Shown here: piece by piece, positions 33,432-43,614 of the stretch
How the letters are laid out: every line of letters starts with the position of its first letter
Numbering within the stretch: the first letter of the stretch is position 1
DNA from: an uncultured Clostridium sp.
Lineage (GTDB): Bacteria; Bacillota; Clostridia; Clostridiales; Clostridiaceae
Length of the DNA: 64,000 nt
Direction of reading: 5' to 3'
NCBI RefSeq assembly: GCF_910588715.1
Contig: NZ_CAJURG010000005.1
Location: forward strand, 1-64,000
The notes under the pieces: model-generated
The model's database searches: none
The model's input: the letters and a program-made list of their open reading frames with translations, nothing else
What the model was told of the DNA's origin: nothing
Translations under genes and position numbers: made by a program

Positions 33432-33463
33432 AAAATCAGAATGCTTAAAAACATTCTGATTTT
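33432..33463. terminator. Bidirectional terminator (rpiR / CPBP gene)
   Basis: Perfect 12-base arms AAAATCAGAATG and complement with an 8-base loop. It lies between converging genes. Confidence 0.85.
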
Positions 33464-33488
33464 TATGCTTTAAATATTAAAATTTATA

Positions 33489-34412
33489 CTAAATAAATAA
33501 TACAGCTATCATAGAAACTAAACAAATTACTGTAAATAATACCATCCCCAAATTTATCCATATCGTTTTAAATGCTGTTCCCTTTTCTAATTTAACCTCA
33601 CCATCTAGTAATGATATATTTTTTCTATCTTTTATTAATAAAACTAAACCTACTATTGATATTAATAATACTAAAAATAATACACATCCATAAGCAACTA
33701 AATTACTACCATCCCCTATAATTAATGGGATAATAAAACTTCCCATCGTATTAACAAAAATATGAAGAATTATTGAATATTTTATAGTTCCTGTTTTTAA
33801 AGTTACATAGGCAAAAATCAATCCTAAAACTGTTGCATAGAAAAATTGTGAAAAATTCGCATGAAATAGACCAAATAAAAGTGCTGTTGTTACTATTGCA
33901 ACCTTATCACCATATCTCCTTAATTTATTTAACATTATTCCCCTAAACATCATTTCTTCAATTATAGGTGATAATATACCAACAAATATAAGCGTTAATA
34001 TCAAGCTACTTCCTTCTATAATATTTTGTAATGGATTTACAACTTCACTACCTTTAAATATTGATATTAATATAATAAAAATATTGGTTAAAAAATTAAA
34101 TATATACATTAAACTATAAGATATAAAACAAAACTTTACAATTTCCCAAACTCCAAGTTTTTTATCTTCTCTTTTTTCTCCTTCTGGTAGTCCCTTAATC
34201 ATAAAATAAAATACTGGAAATCCTATTAAATAATAACTAATTGCAAGAGCAATATAATTTATCCATGATGCTGATAATAAATCTTGATTAACTTTACCAA
34301 TAATATTAAAAAATATTATTTGAATAACATTTACTAATATCATAGAAACAAGCATAGCAAGTCCAATTCTATTAAATACCTTTTTATTTTCTTCTTTAAT
34401 TTTTAATTCCAT
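33489..34412 (-). CDS. CPBP-family intramembrane glutamic endopeptidase (Abi/CAAX-like)
   Basis: A 307-residue membrane protein with about eight helices. It has the ABI motif 1 EEMMFRG, motif 2 FGLFHANFSQF, and the motif 3-like HIFVNTMG, so the catalytic Glu and His positions are intact. Members process prenylated-like substrates, mature or protect against bacteriocins, or act in other membrane roles; the substrate here is unknown. A single gene, with a ribosome site GGGGGA before ATG. Confidence 0.9.
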   Translation of the reverse strand: MELKIKEENKKVFNRIGLAMLVSMILVNVIQIIFFNIIGKVNQDLLSASWINYIALAISYYLIGFPVFYFMIKGLPEGEKREDKKLGVWEIVKFCFISYSLMYIFNFLTNIFIILISIFKGSEVVNPLQNIIEGSSLILTLIFVGILSPIIEEMMFRGIMLNKLRRYGDKVAIVTTALLFGLFHANFSQFFYATVLGLIFAYVTLKTGTIKYSIILHIFVNTMGSFIIPLIIGDGSNLVAYGCVLFLVLLISIVGLVLLIKDRKNISLLDGEVKLEKGTAFKTIWINLGMVLFTVICLVSMIAVLFI

Positions 34413-34513
34413 ATAAAGGTCCCCCTATTCTTTTATATTTTAAAAGTATATAAATAATTTCTTTTATTAATTAATATTACAAAAATGTTCATTTAATGAT
34501 GGATTTTAAAATA

Positions 34514-34550
34514 AATAAAAGAACCACATAAAAAATGTGATTCCTTTATT
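34514..34550 (-). terminator. Terminator of the ilv-leu operon
   Basis: Sixteen-base arms (AATAAA-GAA-CACAT and complement, two mismatches) around a 5-base loop, followed on the minus strand by T-rich sequence, 18 bases after ilvC. Confidence 0.78.
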
Positions 34551-34567
34551 TATAAATATTTAATATA

Positions 34568-35572
34568 TTAATCTAATTTCTTAGTATCAATCCAAGACAT
34601 CATTTCTCTTAATTCTTTACCTACTTTTTCAATAGGATGTTCTGCTTCCATTCTTCTCATTGCATTAAAATTAGGTCTACCAACTTGATTTTCCATTAAC
34701 CAATTTCTAGCAAATGTACCATCTTGAATTTCAGATAAAACCTTCTTCATTTCCTTCTTAGTTTCATCTGTAACGATTCTCTTACCAACCATATAGTCTC
34801 CATACTCAGCAGTATCAGAAACTGAATATCTCATAGCTGCCATTCCACCTTGATACATTAAATCAACGATAAGCTTCATTTCATGTAAACACTCAAAATA
34901 AGCATTTTCTGGAGCATATCCTGCTTCAACTAAAGTCTCAAATCCTGCTTTTATTAAAGCTGTACATCCACCACAAAGAACTGCTTGCTCTCCAAATAAA
35001 TCTGTTTCAGTTTCATCTTTAAATGTAGTTTCTAAGACTCCTGCTCTTGCTCCACCAATACCATTTGAATAAGCTAAAGCTAAATCTTTTGCTTGTCCTG
35101 TTGCATCTTGATAAACTGCTATTAAACATGGAACCCCTGAACCCTCTGTATAAGTTCTTCTTACCATATGTCCTGGTCCCTTTGGAGCAATCATAAATAC
35201 ATCAACATCTGATGGTGGAACTATTTGTCCATAATGAATATTAAATCCATGAGCAAATACTAAAGCATTACCTTTCTCTAAATATTGTGCAATTTCTTCT
35301 TTATATAATTTAGCTTGCTTTTCATCTGGAACAAGCATCATAATAATATCAGCACTCTTTGCTGCATTAGAAACTGTTGTTACTTCTAATCCTGCTTCTT
35401 TAACTCTATCCCAAGATTTACTTCCCTCATATAATCCAACTATTACATCTACTCCACTTTCATGAAGATTTAAAGCATGTGCATGACCTTGGCTACCATA
35501 TCCAATTATTGCAACCTTTTTTCCTTTTAATAAATTTAAGTTTGTGTCCTTTTCATAAAACATTTTTGCCAT
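34568..35572 (-). CDS. ilvC: Ketol-acid reductoisomerase
   Basis: Converts acetolactate and 2-aceto-2-hydroxybutyrate to dihydroxy acids with NADPH. The cofactor motif GYGSQGHAHALNL and the class I KARI C-terminal segments (ECLHEMKLIVDLMYQGG; YSVSDTAEYGDY) are present; about 334 residues. Start at ATG 35572 (MAKMFYEKDTN) after GGGGGTATTAAAA; the longer frame to 35587 covers the ribosome site. Last gene of the operon. Confidence 0.97.
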   Translation of the reverse strand: MAKMFYEKDTNLNLLKGKKVAIIGYGSQGHAHALNLHESGVDVIVGLYEGSKSWDRVKEAGLEVTTVSNAAKSADIIMMLVPDEKQAKLYKEEIAQYLEKGNALVFAHGFNIHYGQIVPPSDVDVFMIAPKGPGHMVRRTYTEGSGVPCLIAVYQDATGQAKDLALAYSNGIGGARAGVLETTFKDETETDLFGEQAVLCGGCTALIKAGFETLVEAGYAPENAYFECLHEMKLIVDLMYQGGMAAMRYSVSDTAEYGDYMVGKRIVTDETKKEMKKVLSEIQDGTFARNWLMENQVGRPNFNAMRRMEAEHPIEKVGKELREMMSWIDTKKLD

Positions 35573-35649
35573 TTTTAATACCCCCATTTTGTTTATTACT
35601 TATTATTCATTAAAATTTTATATCATTATTTATATGATAAAAATTTAAA

Positions 35650-37332
35650 TTAACCTTCTAAATCTTCTTCATTTATTATTTGGTGAATTGGTGCACCTGG
35701 TGCAACCATAGGAAATACCTTTTTATCACTATCTATCATATAATCAATGATTACAGGTTTATTTATAGATAACGCTTCTTTTAATACATCTTCTAATTGT
35801 CCTCTGTCTTCAACTCTAAATCCAACACCACCAAATGCTTCTGCAAGTTTAACAAAGTCTGTTGGTCTATCTAAAGTAGTTTGAGAATATCTTGCTTCAT
35901 AAAAAAGGTTTTGCCATTGTCTAACCATTCCTAAAGCATTATTATTCATCACAATTACTTTAATTGGAATATTGTATTTAACTGCTGTAGCAAACTCATT
36001 ACAATTCATTCCGAAGCTTCCATCTCCAGCAATATTAAATACAGTCTTTTCTGGATTAGCAACTTTAATACCTATAGAAGCCCCTAATCCAAACCCCATG
36101 GTTCCAAGTCCACCTGAAGATATTAATGTTCTTGGAGTCTTAAAATTAAAATATTGTGCTGTCCACATTTGATGTTGTCCTACTTCTGTGGCTATAATAA
36201 AATCTCCATTATCCATTTCGCTAAGTTTTTCAAATAAAAATTTTGGTGTTAATTCTTCTTCATTGTCTCTATTATTTTTAGTTACAGATAAATGCTTTAA
36301 TTCATTTACTGCATTTAGCCATTCTTTATTTTCCTTATTTTCTAATAAAGGCATTAATTTTTGTAATACAAGCTTTATATCCCCTATAATGAAAGAATCA
36401 ACTTTTACATTTTTATTTACTTCAGCTGGATCAACATCTATTTGTATAACCTTAGCATTATTGATAAACTCTTTATCACTTATTACTCTATCGCTAAACC
36501 TTGCACCCAATGCAATTATTAAATCACTTTTTGTTGCTAAAATATTAGAAGCATTACTTCCGTGCATTCCTATCATACCTGTGTTTAATCTGTGATTTGA
36601 AGGTATTGCACCTCTACACATTAATGTTGTTGCTACGGGTGCATTTAATTTTTCTGCAAAATTAATTAATTCTTCTGTAGCATTAGCACTAATAACTCCG
36701 CCACCTGCATAAATAAGAACCTTAGAAGCTTCATTTATATACCTTGAAACTTCATCTAAAGCTTCCTGTGTTATATGCTTACCCTTAGGCTCAACATTTA
36801 TTGGGTCTAAATCTTCATATTCAGTTTTAGCTGCTGTTATATCTTTAGGTATATCTATTAAAACTGGGCCTGGTCTTCCTTCTTTTGCAATATAAAATGC
36901 CTTTCTAATTATTTTTTGTAAGTCATCTATATCTTTAACTATAAAATTATGCTTTGTTATAGGCATTGTTATACCTGTTATATCAACCTCTTGGAAACTA
37001 TCTTTACCAAGCAAATCCTTAGAAACATTTCCTGTTATTGCAACTAAAGGAACTGAATCCATATAAGCTGTTGCTATACCTGTAACAAGATTTGTTGCTC
37101 CTGGCCCAGACGTAGCTAAACAAACACCTACCTTACCTGTAGACCTTGCATAACCATCTGCAGCATGAGCGGCACTTTGCTCATGACAAGTTAAATAATG
37201 TTTTATTTTATCTTTATATTTATATAAATAATCATAAATATTTAATACCGCTCCTCCAGGGTATCCAAATATAGTGTCAACACCTTCACTTAATAAAGAT
37301 TTAACTAAAATTTCCGCTCCTGTTAATAGCAC
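35650..37332 (-). CDS. ilvB: Acetolactate synthase, large subunit
   Basis: A ThDP- and FAD-dependent enzyme that condenses pyruvate with pyruvate or 2-oxobutyrate. Catalytic Glu in TCHEQSAAHAADGYARSTG near residue 50, ThDP motif GDGSFGMNCNEFATAVKYNIPIKVIVMNN (near 430-465), typical 560 residues. The small subunit is encoded far upstream at the head of the operon rather than next to it. It lies 23 bases after ilvD. Confidence 0.97.
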   Translation of the reverse strand: MLLTGAEILVKSLLSEGVDTIFGYPGGAVLNIYDYLYKYKDKIKHYLTCHEQSAAHAADGYARSTGKVGVCLATSGPGATNLVTGIATAYMDSVPLVAITGNVSKDLLGKDSFQEVDITGITMPITKHNFIVKDIDDLQKIIRKAFYIAKEGRPGPVLIDIPKDITAAKTEYEDLDPINVEPKGKHITQEALDEVSRYINEASKVLIYAGGGVISANATEELINFAEKLNAPVATTLMCRGAIPSNHRLNTGMIGMHGSNASNILATKSDLIIALGARFSDRVISDKEFINNAKVIQIDVDPAEVNKNVKVDSFIIGDIKLVLQKLMPLLENKENKEWLNAVNELKHLSVTKNNRDNEEELTPKFLFEKLSEMDNGDFIIATEVGQHQMWTAQYFNFKTPRTLISSGGLGTMGFGLGASIGIKVANPEKTVFNIAGDGSFGMNCNEFATAVKYNIPIKVIVMNNNALGMVRQWQNLFYEARYSQTTLDRPTDFVKLAEAFGGVGFRVEDRGQLEDVLKEALSINKPVIIDYMIDSDKKVFPMVAPGAPIHQIINEEDLEG

Positions 37333-37355
37333 TAAAAATCTCCCCCTTTTTATAG

Positions 37356-39014
37356 CTATTTATAAATTGCCCCCGTACTTGCAGAACTTACTAACTTAGC
37401 ATATCTTGATAAATAACCTTCTTTAACTTTAGGTTCAACAAGTTTTAAACTTTCTCTACGTTTAGCTAATTCTTCATCACTTACAAGCAAATCTAAATTT
37501 CCATTTAATATATCTATAGAAATAATATCGCCATTTTGAACTAAAGCAATATTTCCACCCTCAGCTGCTTCTGGTGATATGTGACCTATTGCAGCTCCTT
37601 TTGTTGCTCCACTAAACCTTCCATCAGTTATAAGTGCTACAGATTTATCTAATCCCATTCCACAAATTGCTGAAGTTGGTGATAACATTTCTCTCATTCC
37701 AGGTCCACCTTTTGGCCCTTCATATCTAATTACTACAACATCACCCTCAACTATTTTATTTCCTAATATAGCTTCTATTGCTTCCTCTTCAGAATCAAAA
37801 ACTTTAGCTGGACCTTTATGATTTAGCATTTCTTCAAGAACTGCAGATTTTTTAACTACTGCCCCATCTAAAGCTAAATTTCCTTTTAAAACTGCAATTC
37901 CACCTGTTTCACTATATGGATTTTCAATATGCCTAATTACTGAATAGTCTAAAACTTTTGCAGTTTCAATATTCTCCCCAACAGTTTTTCCTGTTGCAGT
38001 AATACAATTTAAATTTAATAAATTCTTTTTCTTTAATTCACTCATTACAGCCCTTATTCCACCTGCTGCATATAGATCTTCAATATGAGTATCTGAAGCT
38101 GGTGCTAATCTACAAAGATTAGGAACCTTAGCTGACATATCATTTATAATATCTAAGTTTATAGGTGTTTTTGCTTCATTTGAAATAGCTGTTAAATGTA
38201 AGACGCTATTTGTTGAACATCCAAGAGCCATGTCAACTGTTAAAGCATTTTTTATTGCTTCTTCAGTAATTATATCTCTTGGCTTTATGTCTTTTTCTAA
38301 AAGTTTCATTACTGCAATACCAGCATGTTTAGCAAGTCTAATTCTTTCTGAATAAACAGCAGGTATTGTTCCATTTCCAGGTAATGCTATACCTAAAACC
38401 TCACATAAACAATTCATAGAATTAGCTGTAAACATTCCAGAGCAAGAACCGCATGTTGGACAAACTTTTTCTTCTAAATCAGCTAAATCAGATTCTAACA
38501 TCAAACCACTTTCAACAGAGCCAACTGCTTCAAACATAGTAGATAATGAAACCTCTTTATCCTTAAACTTACCTGCTAACATCGGTCCACCACTTACAAC
38601 TACTGATGGTATATTTAATCTTAATGCTGCCATAACCATTCCAGGCACTATCTTATCGCAATTAGGTATAAATACTAGTCCATCAAAAGCATGAGCTTTT
38701 GCCATACATTCAATTGAATCAGCTATAAGTTCTCTTGTAGCCAATGAATATTTCATTCCTTCATGCCCCATAGCAATACCATCACATACACCTATCGTTG
38801 GAAATACTAATGGTGTTCCTCCAGACATTAATACTCCTTTTTTAACTCCCTCAACAATTTTATCCAAATTTACATGTCCAGGAATTATATCATTTTGAGA
38901 GGTAACCACACCTATTAACGGCTTATTTATTTCTTCATCAATTAAACCTGATGCCTTAAATAATGATCTATGAGGAGCTTTTGTAACTCCTTTTTTAACT
39001 ACATCACTTCTCAC
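37356..39014 (-). CDS. ilvD: Dihydroxy-acid dehydratase
   Basis: An iron-sulfur dehydratase that makes 2-oxoisovalerate and 2-oxo-3-methylvalerate. The cluster-binding cysteines appear in FIPNCDK, CPTCGSCSGMFTANSMNCL and the middle part; the C-terminal GRFSGATKGAAIGHISPEAAEGG is the family hallmark. 552 residues. It begins 32 bases after leuB and shares the operon with ilvB. Confidence 0.97.
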   Translation of the reverse strand: MRSDVVKKGVTKAPHRSLFKASGLIDEEINKPLIGVVTSQNDIIPGHVNLDKIVEGVKKGVLMSGGTPLVFPTIGVCDGIAMGHEGMKYSLATRELIADSIECMAKAHAFDGLVFIPNCDKIVPGMVMAALRLNIPSVVVSGGPMLAGKFKDKEVSLSTMFEAVGSVESGLMLESDLADLEEKVCPTCGSCSGMFTANSMNCLCEVLGIALPGNGTIPAVYSERIRLAKHAGIAVMKLLEKDIKPRDIITEEAIKNALTVDMALGCSTNSVLHLTAISNEAKTPINLDIINDMSAKVPNLCRLAPASDTHIEDLYAAGGIRAVMSELKKKNLLNLNCITATGKTVGENIETAKVLDYSVIRHIENPYSETGGIAVLKGNLALDGAVVKKSAVLEEMLNHKGPAKVFDSEEEAIEAILGNKIVEGDVVVIRYEGPKGGPGMREMLSPTSAICGMGLDKSVALITDGRFSGATKGAAIGHISPEAAEGGNIALVQNGDIISIDILNGNLDLLVSDEELAKRRESLKLVEPKVKEGYLSRYAKLVSSASTGAIYK

Positions 39015-39046
39015 TTATATTCACCTCATATATGTTAGAAATTTAA

Positions 39047-40117
39047 TTAAATTCTATCTACAACAAGAGAACCCATTTCCTTAGTACCAACAATAGTTGT
39101 ACCTGTGCTCTTAATATCTCCTGTTCTATAACCCTCTTCTAAAACTTTAACTACTGCATTTTCTATATCACTTGCTTCATCTTCTAAATTAAAACTATAT
39201 CTTAACATCATAGCAGTAGAAAGAATTGTTGCTAATGGATTTGCCATTCCTTTTCCTGCAATATCAGGTGCAGAACCATGTATTGGTTCATACATTCCTA
39301 AAGAACCATCTCCTAAAGATGCAGAAGGTAACATTCCTATTGAACCTGTAATCATTGATGCTTCATCAGATAATATATCTCCAAACATGTTTGAAGTAAC
39401 AATAACATCAAATTGTCTAGGATCTTTAACTAATTGCATAGAAGCATTATCAATATATAAATGATTAACTACCACTTCTGGATAATCTTTAGATATTTTT
39501 TCAACAACACTTCTCCATAACCTAGAGCTTTCTAATATATTAGCTTTATCAACACTTGTTAATTTTTTATTTCTTTTCATGGCTGTATCAAAACCTATCT
39601 TAACTATTCTTTCGATTTCTTCTATATTATATCTTTCAGTATCATATGCTGAAAGAACTCCATCAACTATTTCTCTACCTCTCTCACCGAAGTAAATTCC
39701 TCCAGTAAGCTCTCTAACAACACAAATATCTATTCCATCCCCGATTATCGTATCTTTTAATGGAGATGCTTCTTTTAATGATTTATATAAAAGTGCAGGT
39801 CTTAAATTACAATATAAATTTAATCCACCTCTTAGTCCTAATAACGCTTGTTCAGGTCTTACTTTTGCATTAGGATTATCCCATTTTGGTCCACCAACAG
39901 CTCCTAAAAGTACTGCATCACTATTTTTGCAGGCTTCTAAAGTACTTTCTGGAAGAGGAGTGCCTAAACTATCTATCGCACATCCACCTGCTTGTAGAAA
40001 AGTAAATTCAAAACTATGTTTATACTTTTCACCAATTTTATTTAATACCTTTATTGATTCATCTATAACCTCTGGCCCTATTCCATCCCCCGGTATAACT
40101 GCTATATTAAAATTCAT
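39047..40117 (-). CDS. leuB: 3-isopropylmalate dehydrogenase
   Basis: NAD-dependent oxidative decarboxylation of 3-isopropylmalate; with CimA, also of 3-methylmalate. Motifs: PGDGIGPEV, GGPKWD, LRPALLYK, ELTGGIYFGERG, SNMFGDILSDEAS and EPIHGSAPDIAGKG. 356 residues. It follows leuD by 86 bases, the widest gap in the operon. Confidence 0.97.
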   Translation of the reverse strand: MNFNIAVIPGDGIGPEVIDESIKVLNKIGEKYKHSFEFTFLQAGGCAIDSLGTPLPESTLEACKNSDAVLLGAVGGPKWDNPNAKVRPEQALLGLRGGLNLYCNLRPALLYKSLKEASPLKDTIIGDGIDICVVRELTGGIYFGERGREIVDGVLSAYDTERYNIEEIERIVKIGFDTAMKRNKKLTSVDKANILESSRLWRSVVEKISKDYPEVVVNHLYIDNASMQLVKDPRQFDVIVTSNMFGDILSDEASMITGSIGMLPSASLGDGSLGMYEPIHGSAPDIAGKGMANPLATILSTAMMLRYSFNLEDEASDIENAVVKVLEEGYRTGDIKSTGTTIVGTKEMGSLVVDRI

Positions 40118-40203
40118 AATTTATCCCCCTTAATTATTTATAAACTAATATAGTTTTGTATTTTTAATCAATACTATTTAGTTAGTCTATTTTTTATTCC
40201 TAT

Positions 40204-40698
40204 TTATTTGTCCTTTGAATTTTTTATATAGCCTACAAGACCATTATTATTTATAATATTTTGCATAAATTCCGGGAATGCCTCACCCTTATATTCTTCA
40301 TCTTTAGTTAAGTTTTTAATAATTCCTGTATCAAAATTTATTTCTAATTTATCACCCTTATCAATACTTTTAACAGCTTGATCACATTCAATAATTGGTA
40401 AACCAATATTAATGGCATTTCTATAGAAAATCCTTGCAAATGTTGAAGCTATTACACAACTAATTCCACTTTCCTTAATTGCTATAGGTGCATGCTCTCT
40501 AGATGAACCACACCCAAAATTTTTATTTGCTACTATAATATCACCATCTTTAACTTCCTTTGCAAAATTTAAATCTATATCTTCCATGCAATGTGATGCC
40601 AACTCTTTTGGATCTGATGTATTTAAATATCTTGCTGGTATAATTACATCTGTATCTACATTATCGCCATATTTAAAAACTCTTCCAATTGCTTTCAT
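40204..40698 (-). CDS. leuD: 3-isopropylmalate dehydratase, small subunit
   Basis: Swivelling domain of isopropylmalate isomerase, partner of LeuC. It contains DTDVIIPARYL at the N-terminus and ANKNFGCGSSREHAP in the middle; 164 residues, the short archaeal/clostridial form. ATG follows AAGGGGGC. It lies 14 bases after leuC, so they are coupled. Confidence 0.96.
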   Translation of the reverse strand: MKAIGRVFKYGDNVDTDVIIPARYLNTSDPKELASHCMEDIDLNFAKEVKDGDIIVANKNFGCGSSREHAPIAIKESGISCVIASTFARIFYRNAINIGLPIIECDQAVKSIDKGDKLEINFDTGIIKNLTKDEEYKGEAFPEFMQNIINNNGLVGYIKNSKDK

Positions 40699-40712
40699 AT
40701 TTATTTGCCCCC

Positions 40713-41972
40713 TTAAAGTATTTCTGGATTTGTTATTTTACCTGTTATTGCTGAAGCTGCTGCAACTGCCGGACTTGCTAAATAAACTTCTGATTCAACA
40801 TGTCCCATTCTGCCCACAAAATTTCTATTAGTAGTTGAAATTGCCCTCTCACCTTTTGCTAATATCCCCATATGACCACCTAAGCATGGCCCACAAGTTG
40901 GTGTTGAAACAACCGCCCCCGCTTCTACTAAATCTTTTATTATTCCTTCTTCTAATGCTTGTAAATAAATTTTTTGTGTCCCAGGAAATACAATGCATCT
41001 TACTCTTTTATTTACCTTTTTTCCTTTTAATATATCTCTTGCAATTCTTAAATCTGAAATTCTTCCATTTGTACAAGAACCTATTACAGCTTGATCTATA
41101 TCTATATTACCAACTTCATCAATGGTCTTTGTATTTTCAGGTAAATGTGGAAATGAAACTGTTGGTCTTAAAGTTGACAAATCTATTTCATAAACTTTAT
41201 CATATTCAGCATCTTTATCAGCTTCATATACCTTCCATTCTTTTTTTCCATGTTCTTTTAAATATTCAATCGTCTTTTCATCAACTGGAAATATTCCGTT
41301 TTTTCCTCCTGCTTCAATAGCCATATTTGCCATTGTAAATCTATCATCCATTGATAAATAATTAAGACCATCTCCAAAGAATTCCATAGATTTATATAAA
41401 GCTCCATCTACACCTATCATTCCAATAATATGAAGTATTACATCCTTACCACTTACCCATTTTGTTGGCTTTCCTTTTAAAACAAACTTTAATGCTGAAG
41501 GCACTTTAAACCAACACTTTCCGGTTGCCATTCCTGCTGCCATGTCAGTTGAACCTATTCCCGTAGAAAAAGCACCTAATGCACCATAAGTACATGTATG
41601 AGAATCTGCACCAATAACAACATCTCCTGCAACTACTAATCCCTTTTCTGGTAATAAGCAATGTTCTATTCCCATTTCCCCTATTTCAAAGAAATTTGTT
41701 ATTCCCTTTTCCCTTGAAAATTCTCTAATAAATTTGCACTGTTCTGCAGCTTTTATATCTTTATTAGGAGTAAAATGATCTGGAACAATTGCTATCTTAT
41801 CTTTATCAAATACGTTTTTTACTCCAAATTTTTCAAACTCCTTTACAGCAACAGGAGATGTAATATCATTTCCTAATACTAAATCTAAATTTGCCTCTAT
41901 TAATTGTCCTGCTTTTACACTTTCTAATCCTGCATGTGCTGCTAGTATTTTTTGTGTCATTGTCATTCCCAT
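40713..41972 (-). CDS. leuC: 3-isopropylmalate dehydratase, large subunit
   Basis: Aconitase-family [4Fe-4S] subunit. The cluster cysteines lie in IGSCTNGR and STPTCGPCLGGHMG; GADSHTCTYGALGAF is the substrate-domain mark. 419 residues, the short form that pairs with a 164-residue LeuD. It also acts on citramalate when CimA supplies it. It begins 14 bases after cimA. Confidence 0.96.
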   Translation of the reverse strand: MGMTMTQKILAAHAGLESVKAGQLIEANLDLVLGNDITSPVAVKEFEKFGVKNVFDKDKIAIVPDHFTPNKDIKAAEQCKFIREFSREKGITNFFEIGEMGIEHCLLPEKGLVVAGDVVIGADSHTCTYGALGAFSTGIGSTDMAAGMATGKCWFKVPSALKFVLKGKPTKWVSGKDVILHIIGMIGVDGALYKSMEFFGDGLNYLSMDDRFTMANMAIEAGGKNGIFPVDEKTIEYLKEHGKKEWKVYEADKDAEYDKVYEIDLSTLRPTVSFPHLPENTKTIDEVGNIDIDQAVIGSCTNGRISDLRIARDILKGKKVNKRVRCIVFPGTQKIYLQALEEGIIKDLVEAGAVVSTPTCGPCLGGHMGILAKGERAISTTNRNFVGRMGHVESEVYLASPAVAAASAITGKITNPEIL

Positions 41973-41986
41973 AAGTATTTTCCCCC

Positions 41987-43579
41987 TTAAAAATAAGCTT
42001 TTACTTTTCTTTCAATATCTTTAATAAGCTTATATTCTATTGAATCAACTAATGCAATCCAACTTGCTTGAATAACATCCTTAGATACTCCAACTGTACT
42101 CCAATTTTCAATTCCATCAGTACTTTCTATTAATACCCTAACCTTTGCACCAGTAGTACTTTCCGAATCAAGAACTCTAACTTTATAATCAACTAATTTT
42201 ACTTCTTTTAACTCTGGATAAAATACTTCAAGTGCTTTTCTAAGTGCCTTATCTAATGCATTTACAGGCCCATCTCCTTCTGCTGCTGTCATTTCAGTTT
42301 TTCCATCAACAGTTATATTAATTAAAGCTGTGGAACTAAATTCACCATTACTCCATGAGTTTTCTCCCATAGTTTTAAAATGGTTCAACTTAAAAAACGG
42401 CTTGTACTTACCTATTGTTTTTCTTATTAATAACTCAACAGTACCCTCTGCACCTTCAAATTTATATCCTTCATATTCTAATTGTTTTAACCTTTTAGTT
42501 ACGTTTTTTACTTCTTCTCCATCCTTCTTAACATTTGGAAAAACTTTGTGTATTTCTTGCAACACTGTGCTTTTACCACTTACTTCTGATAATAAAAAAC
42601 TTCTTTTATTCCCAACAGCTTCTGGTTTCACATGCTCATAAGATTCAGGAGTCTTACAAATAGCATCTATATGCATACCTCCTTTATGAGCAAATGCTGA
42701 TTTACCAATGTAAGGAGCTGAATCTTGCAATTGAATATTTGATATTTCTGAAATATATCTAGCCTTTGCTGTTATTTCCTTTAAATATTCATTTGCTTTT
42801 ATATTAAAATTCATTTTTAAAGCTATTGTTGGAATTATAGTACTTAAATTAGTATTTCCGCAACGTTCTCCAACACCAATAAATGTTCCTTGAATATGTG
42901 ATACACCTGATTCTATTGCTATTACTGAATTTGCTACAGCCATTCCAATATCATTATGACAATGTATACCTATAATATCACCAAATTTTTTACAAACTTC
43001 AAATGCAATATTTTTTATTTCACTAGGCAATGTTCCACCATTTGTATCACATAAAACTAATGTTTTTGCTCCTGCGTCTTTTGCAACCTTTAAAGTAGAC
43101 ATTGCATATTCACTATTTTCTTTATATCCATCAAAAAAGTGTTCTGCATCAAATATTACTTCTTTATTATTAATTCTTAAATATTTTATTGTTTCTTCTA
43201 TCATTTTCAAATTTTCTGTTAAAGATGTTTTTAATATATCATTAACTTGAAAAGCTGATGATTTGCCAAATATTGATACAACATCTGTATTAGCATCTAA
43301 TAAACTTTTTATATTTATATCATCTTCAACTTTTATATCTGGCTTCCTAGTTGAACCAAATGCTACTAACTTAGAGTTATTTAACTTTATGTTTTTTATT
43401 ACTTTAAAAAACTCCATATCTTTAGGATTTGACCCCGGATTACCAGCTTCTATATAATCAATTCCTATAGCATCTAAAGCTTTAGCAATTTTCACCTTAT
43501 CTTCTAACGAAAATGATATCCCCTGACCCTGAGCACCATCTCTTAACGTAGAATCAAAAATCTCTATATATCTATTCAA
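41987..43579 (-). CDS. cimA: (R)-citramalate synthase
   Basis: Condenses acetyl-CoA and pyruvate to citramalate, the threonine-independent route to 2-oxobutyrate and isoleucine. A DRE-TIM barrel starts FDSTLRDGAQGQGISFS (the metal and catalytic residues) with HCHNDIGMAVANS and GVGERCGNTNLSTIIP; the C-terminal LeuA-type regulatory dimer domain ends at 530 residues. The 530-residue length and GQGISFSLEDK favour the CimA (TIGR00977-type) family over LeuA. It occupies the place where leuA would usually be; no leuA is in the window. Confidence 0.9.
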   Translation of the reverse strand: MNRYIEIFDSTLRDGAQGQGISFSLEDKVKIAKALDAIGIDYIEAGNPGSNPKDMEFFKVIKNIKLNNSKLVAFGSTRKPDIKVEDDINIKSLLDANTDVVSIFGKSSAFQVNDILKTSLTENLKMIEETIKYLRINNKEVIFDAEHFFDGYKENSEYAMSTLKVAKDAGAKTLVLCDTNGGTLPSEIKNIAFEVCKKFGDIIGIHCHNDIGMAVANSVIAIESGVSHIQGTFIGVGERCGNTNLSTIIPTIALKMNFNIKANEYLKEITAKARYISEISNIQLQDSAPYIGKSAFAHKGGMHIDAICKTPESYEHVKPEAVGNKRSFLLSEVSGKSTVLQEIHKVFPNVKKDGEEVKNVTKRLKQLEYEGYKFEGAEGTVELLIRKTIGKYKPFFKLNHFKTMGENSWSNGEFSSTALINITVDGKTEMTAAEGDGPVNALDKALRKALEVFYPELKEVKLVDYKVRVLDSESTTGAKVRVLIESTDGIENWSTVGVSKDVIQASWIALVDSIEYKLIKDIERKVKAYF

Positions 43580-43614
43580 ATTTAAATAGCCCCCCTATAG
43601 ATATTTATAACTTT

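Noticed and set aside
40835..41320. 161-residue open frame on the plus strand, rich in leucine
   Set aside because: It lies wholly within leuC on the opposite strand, has no ribosome site, and its composition is the antisense shadow of an AT-rich gene.
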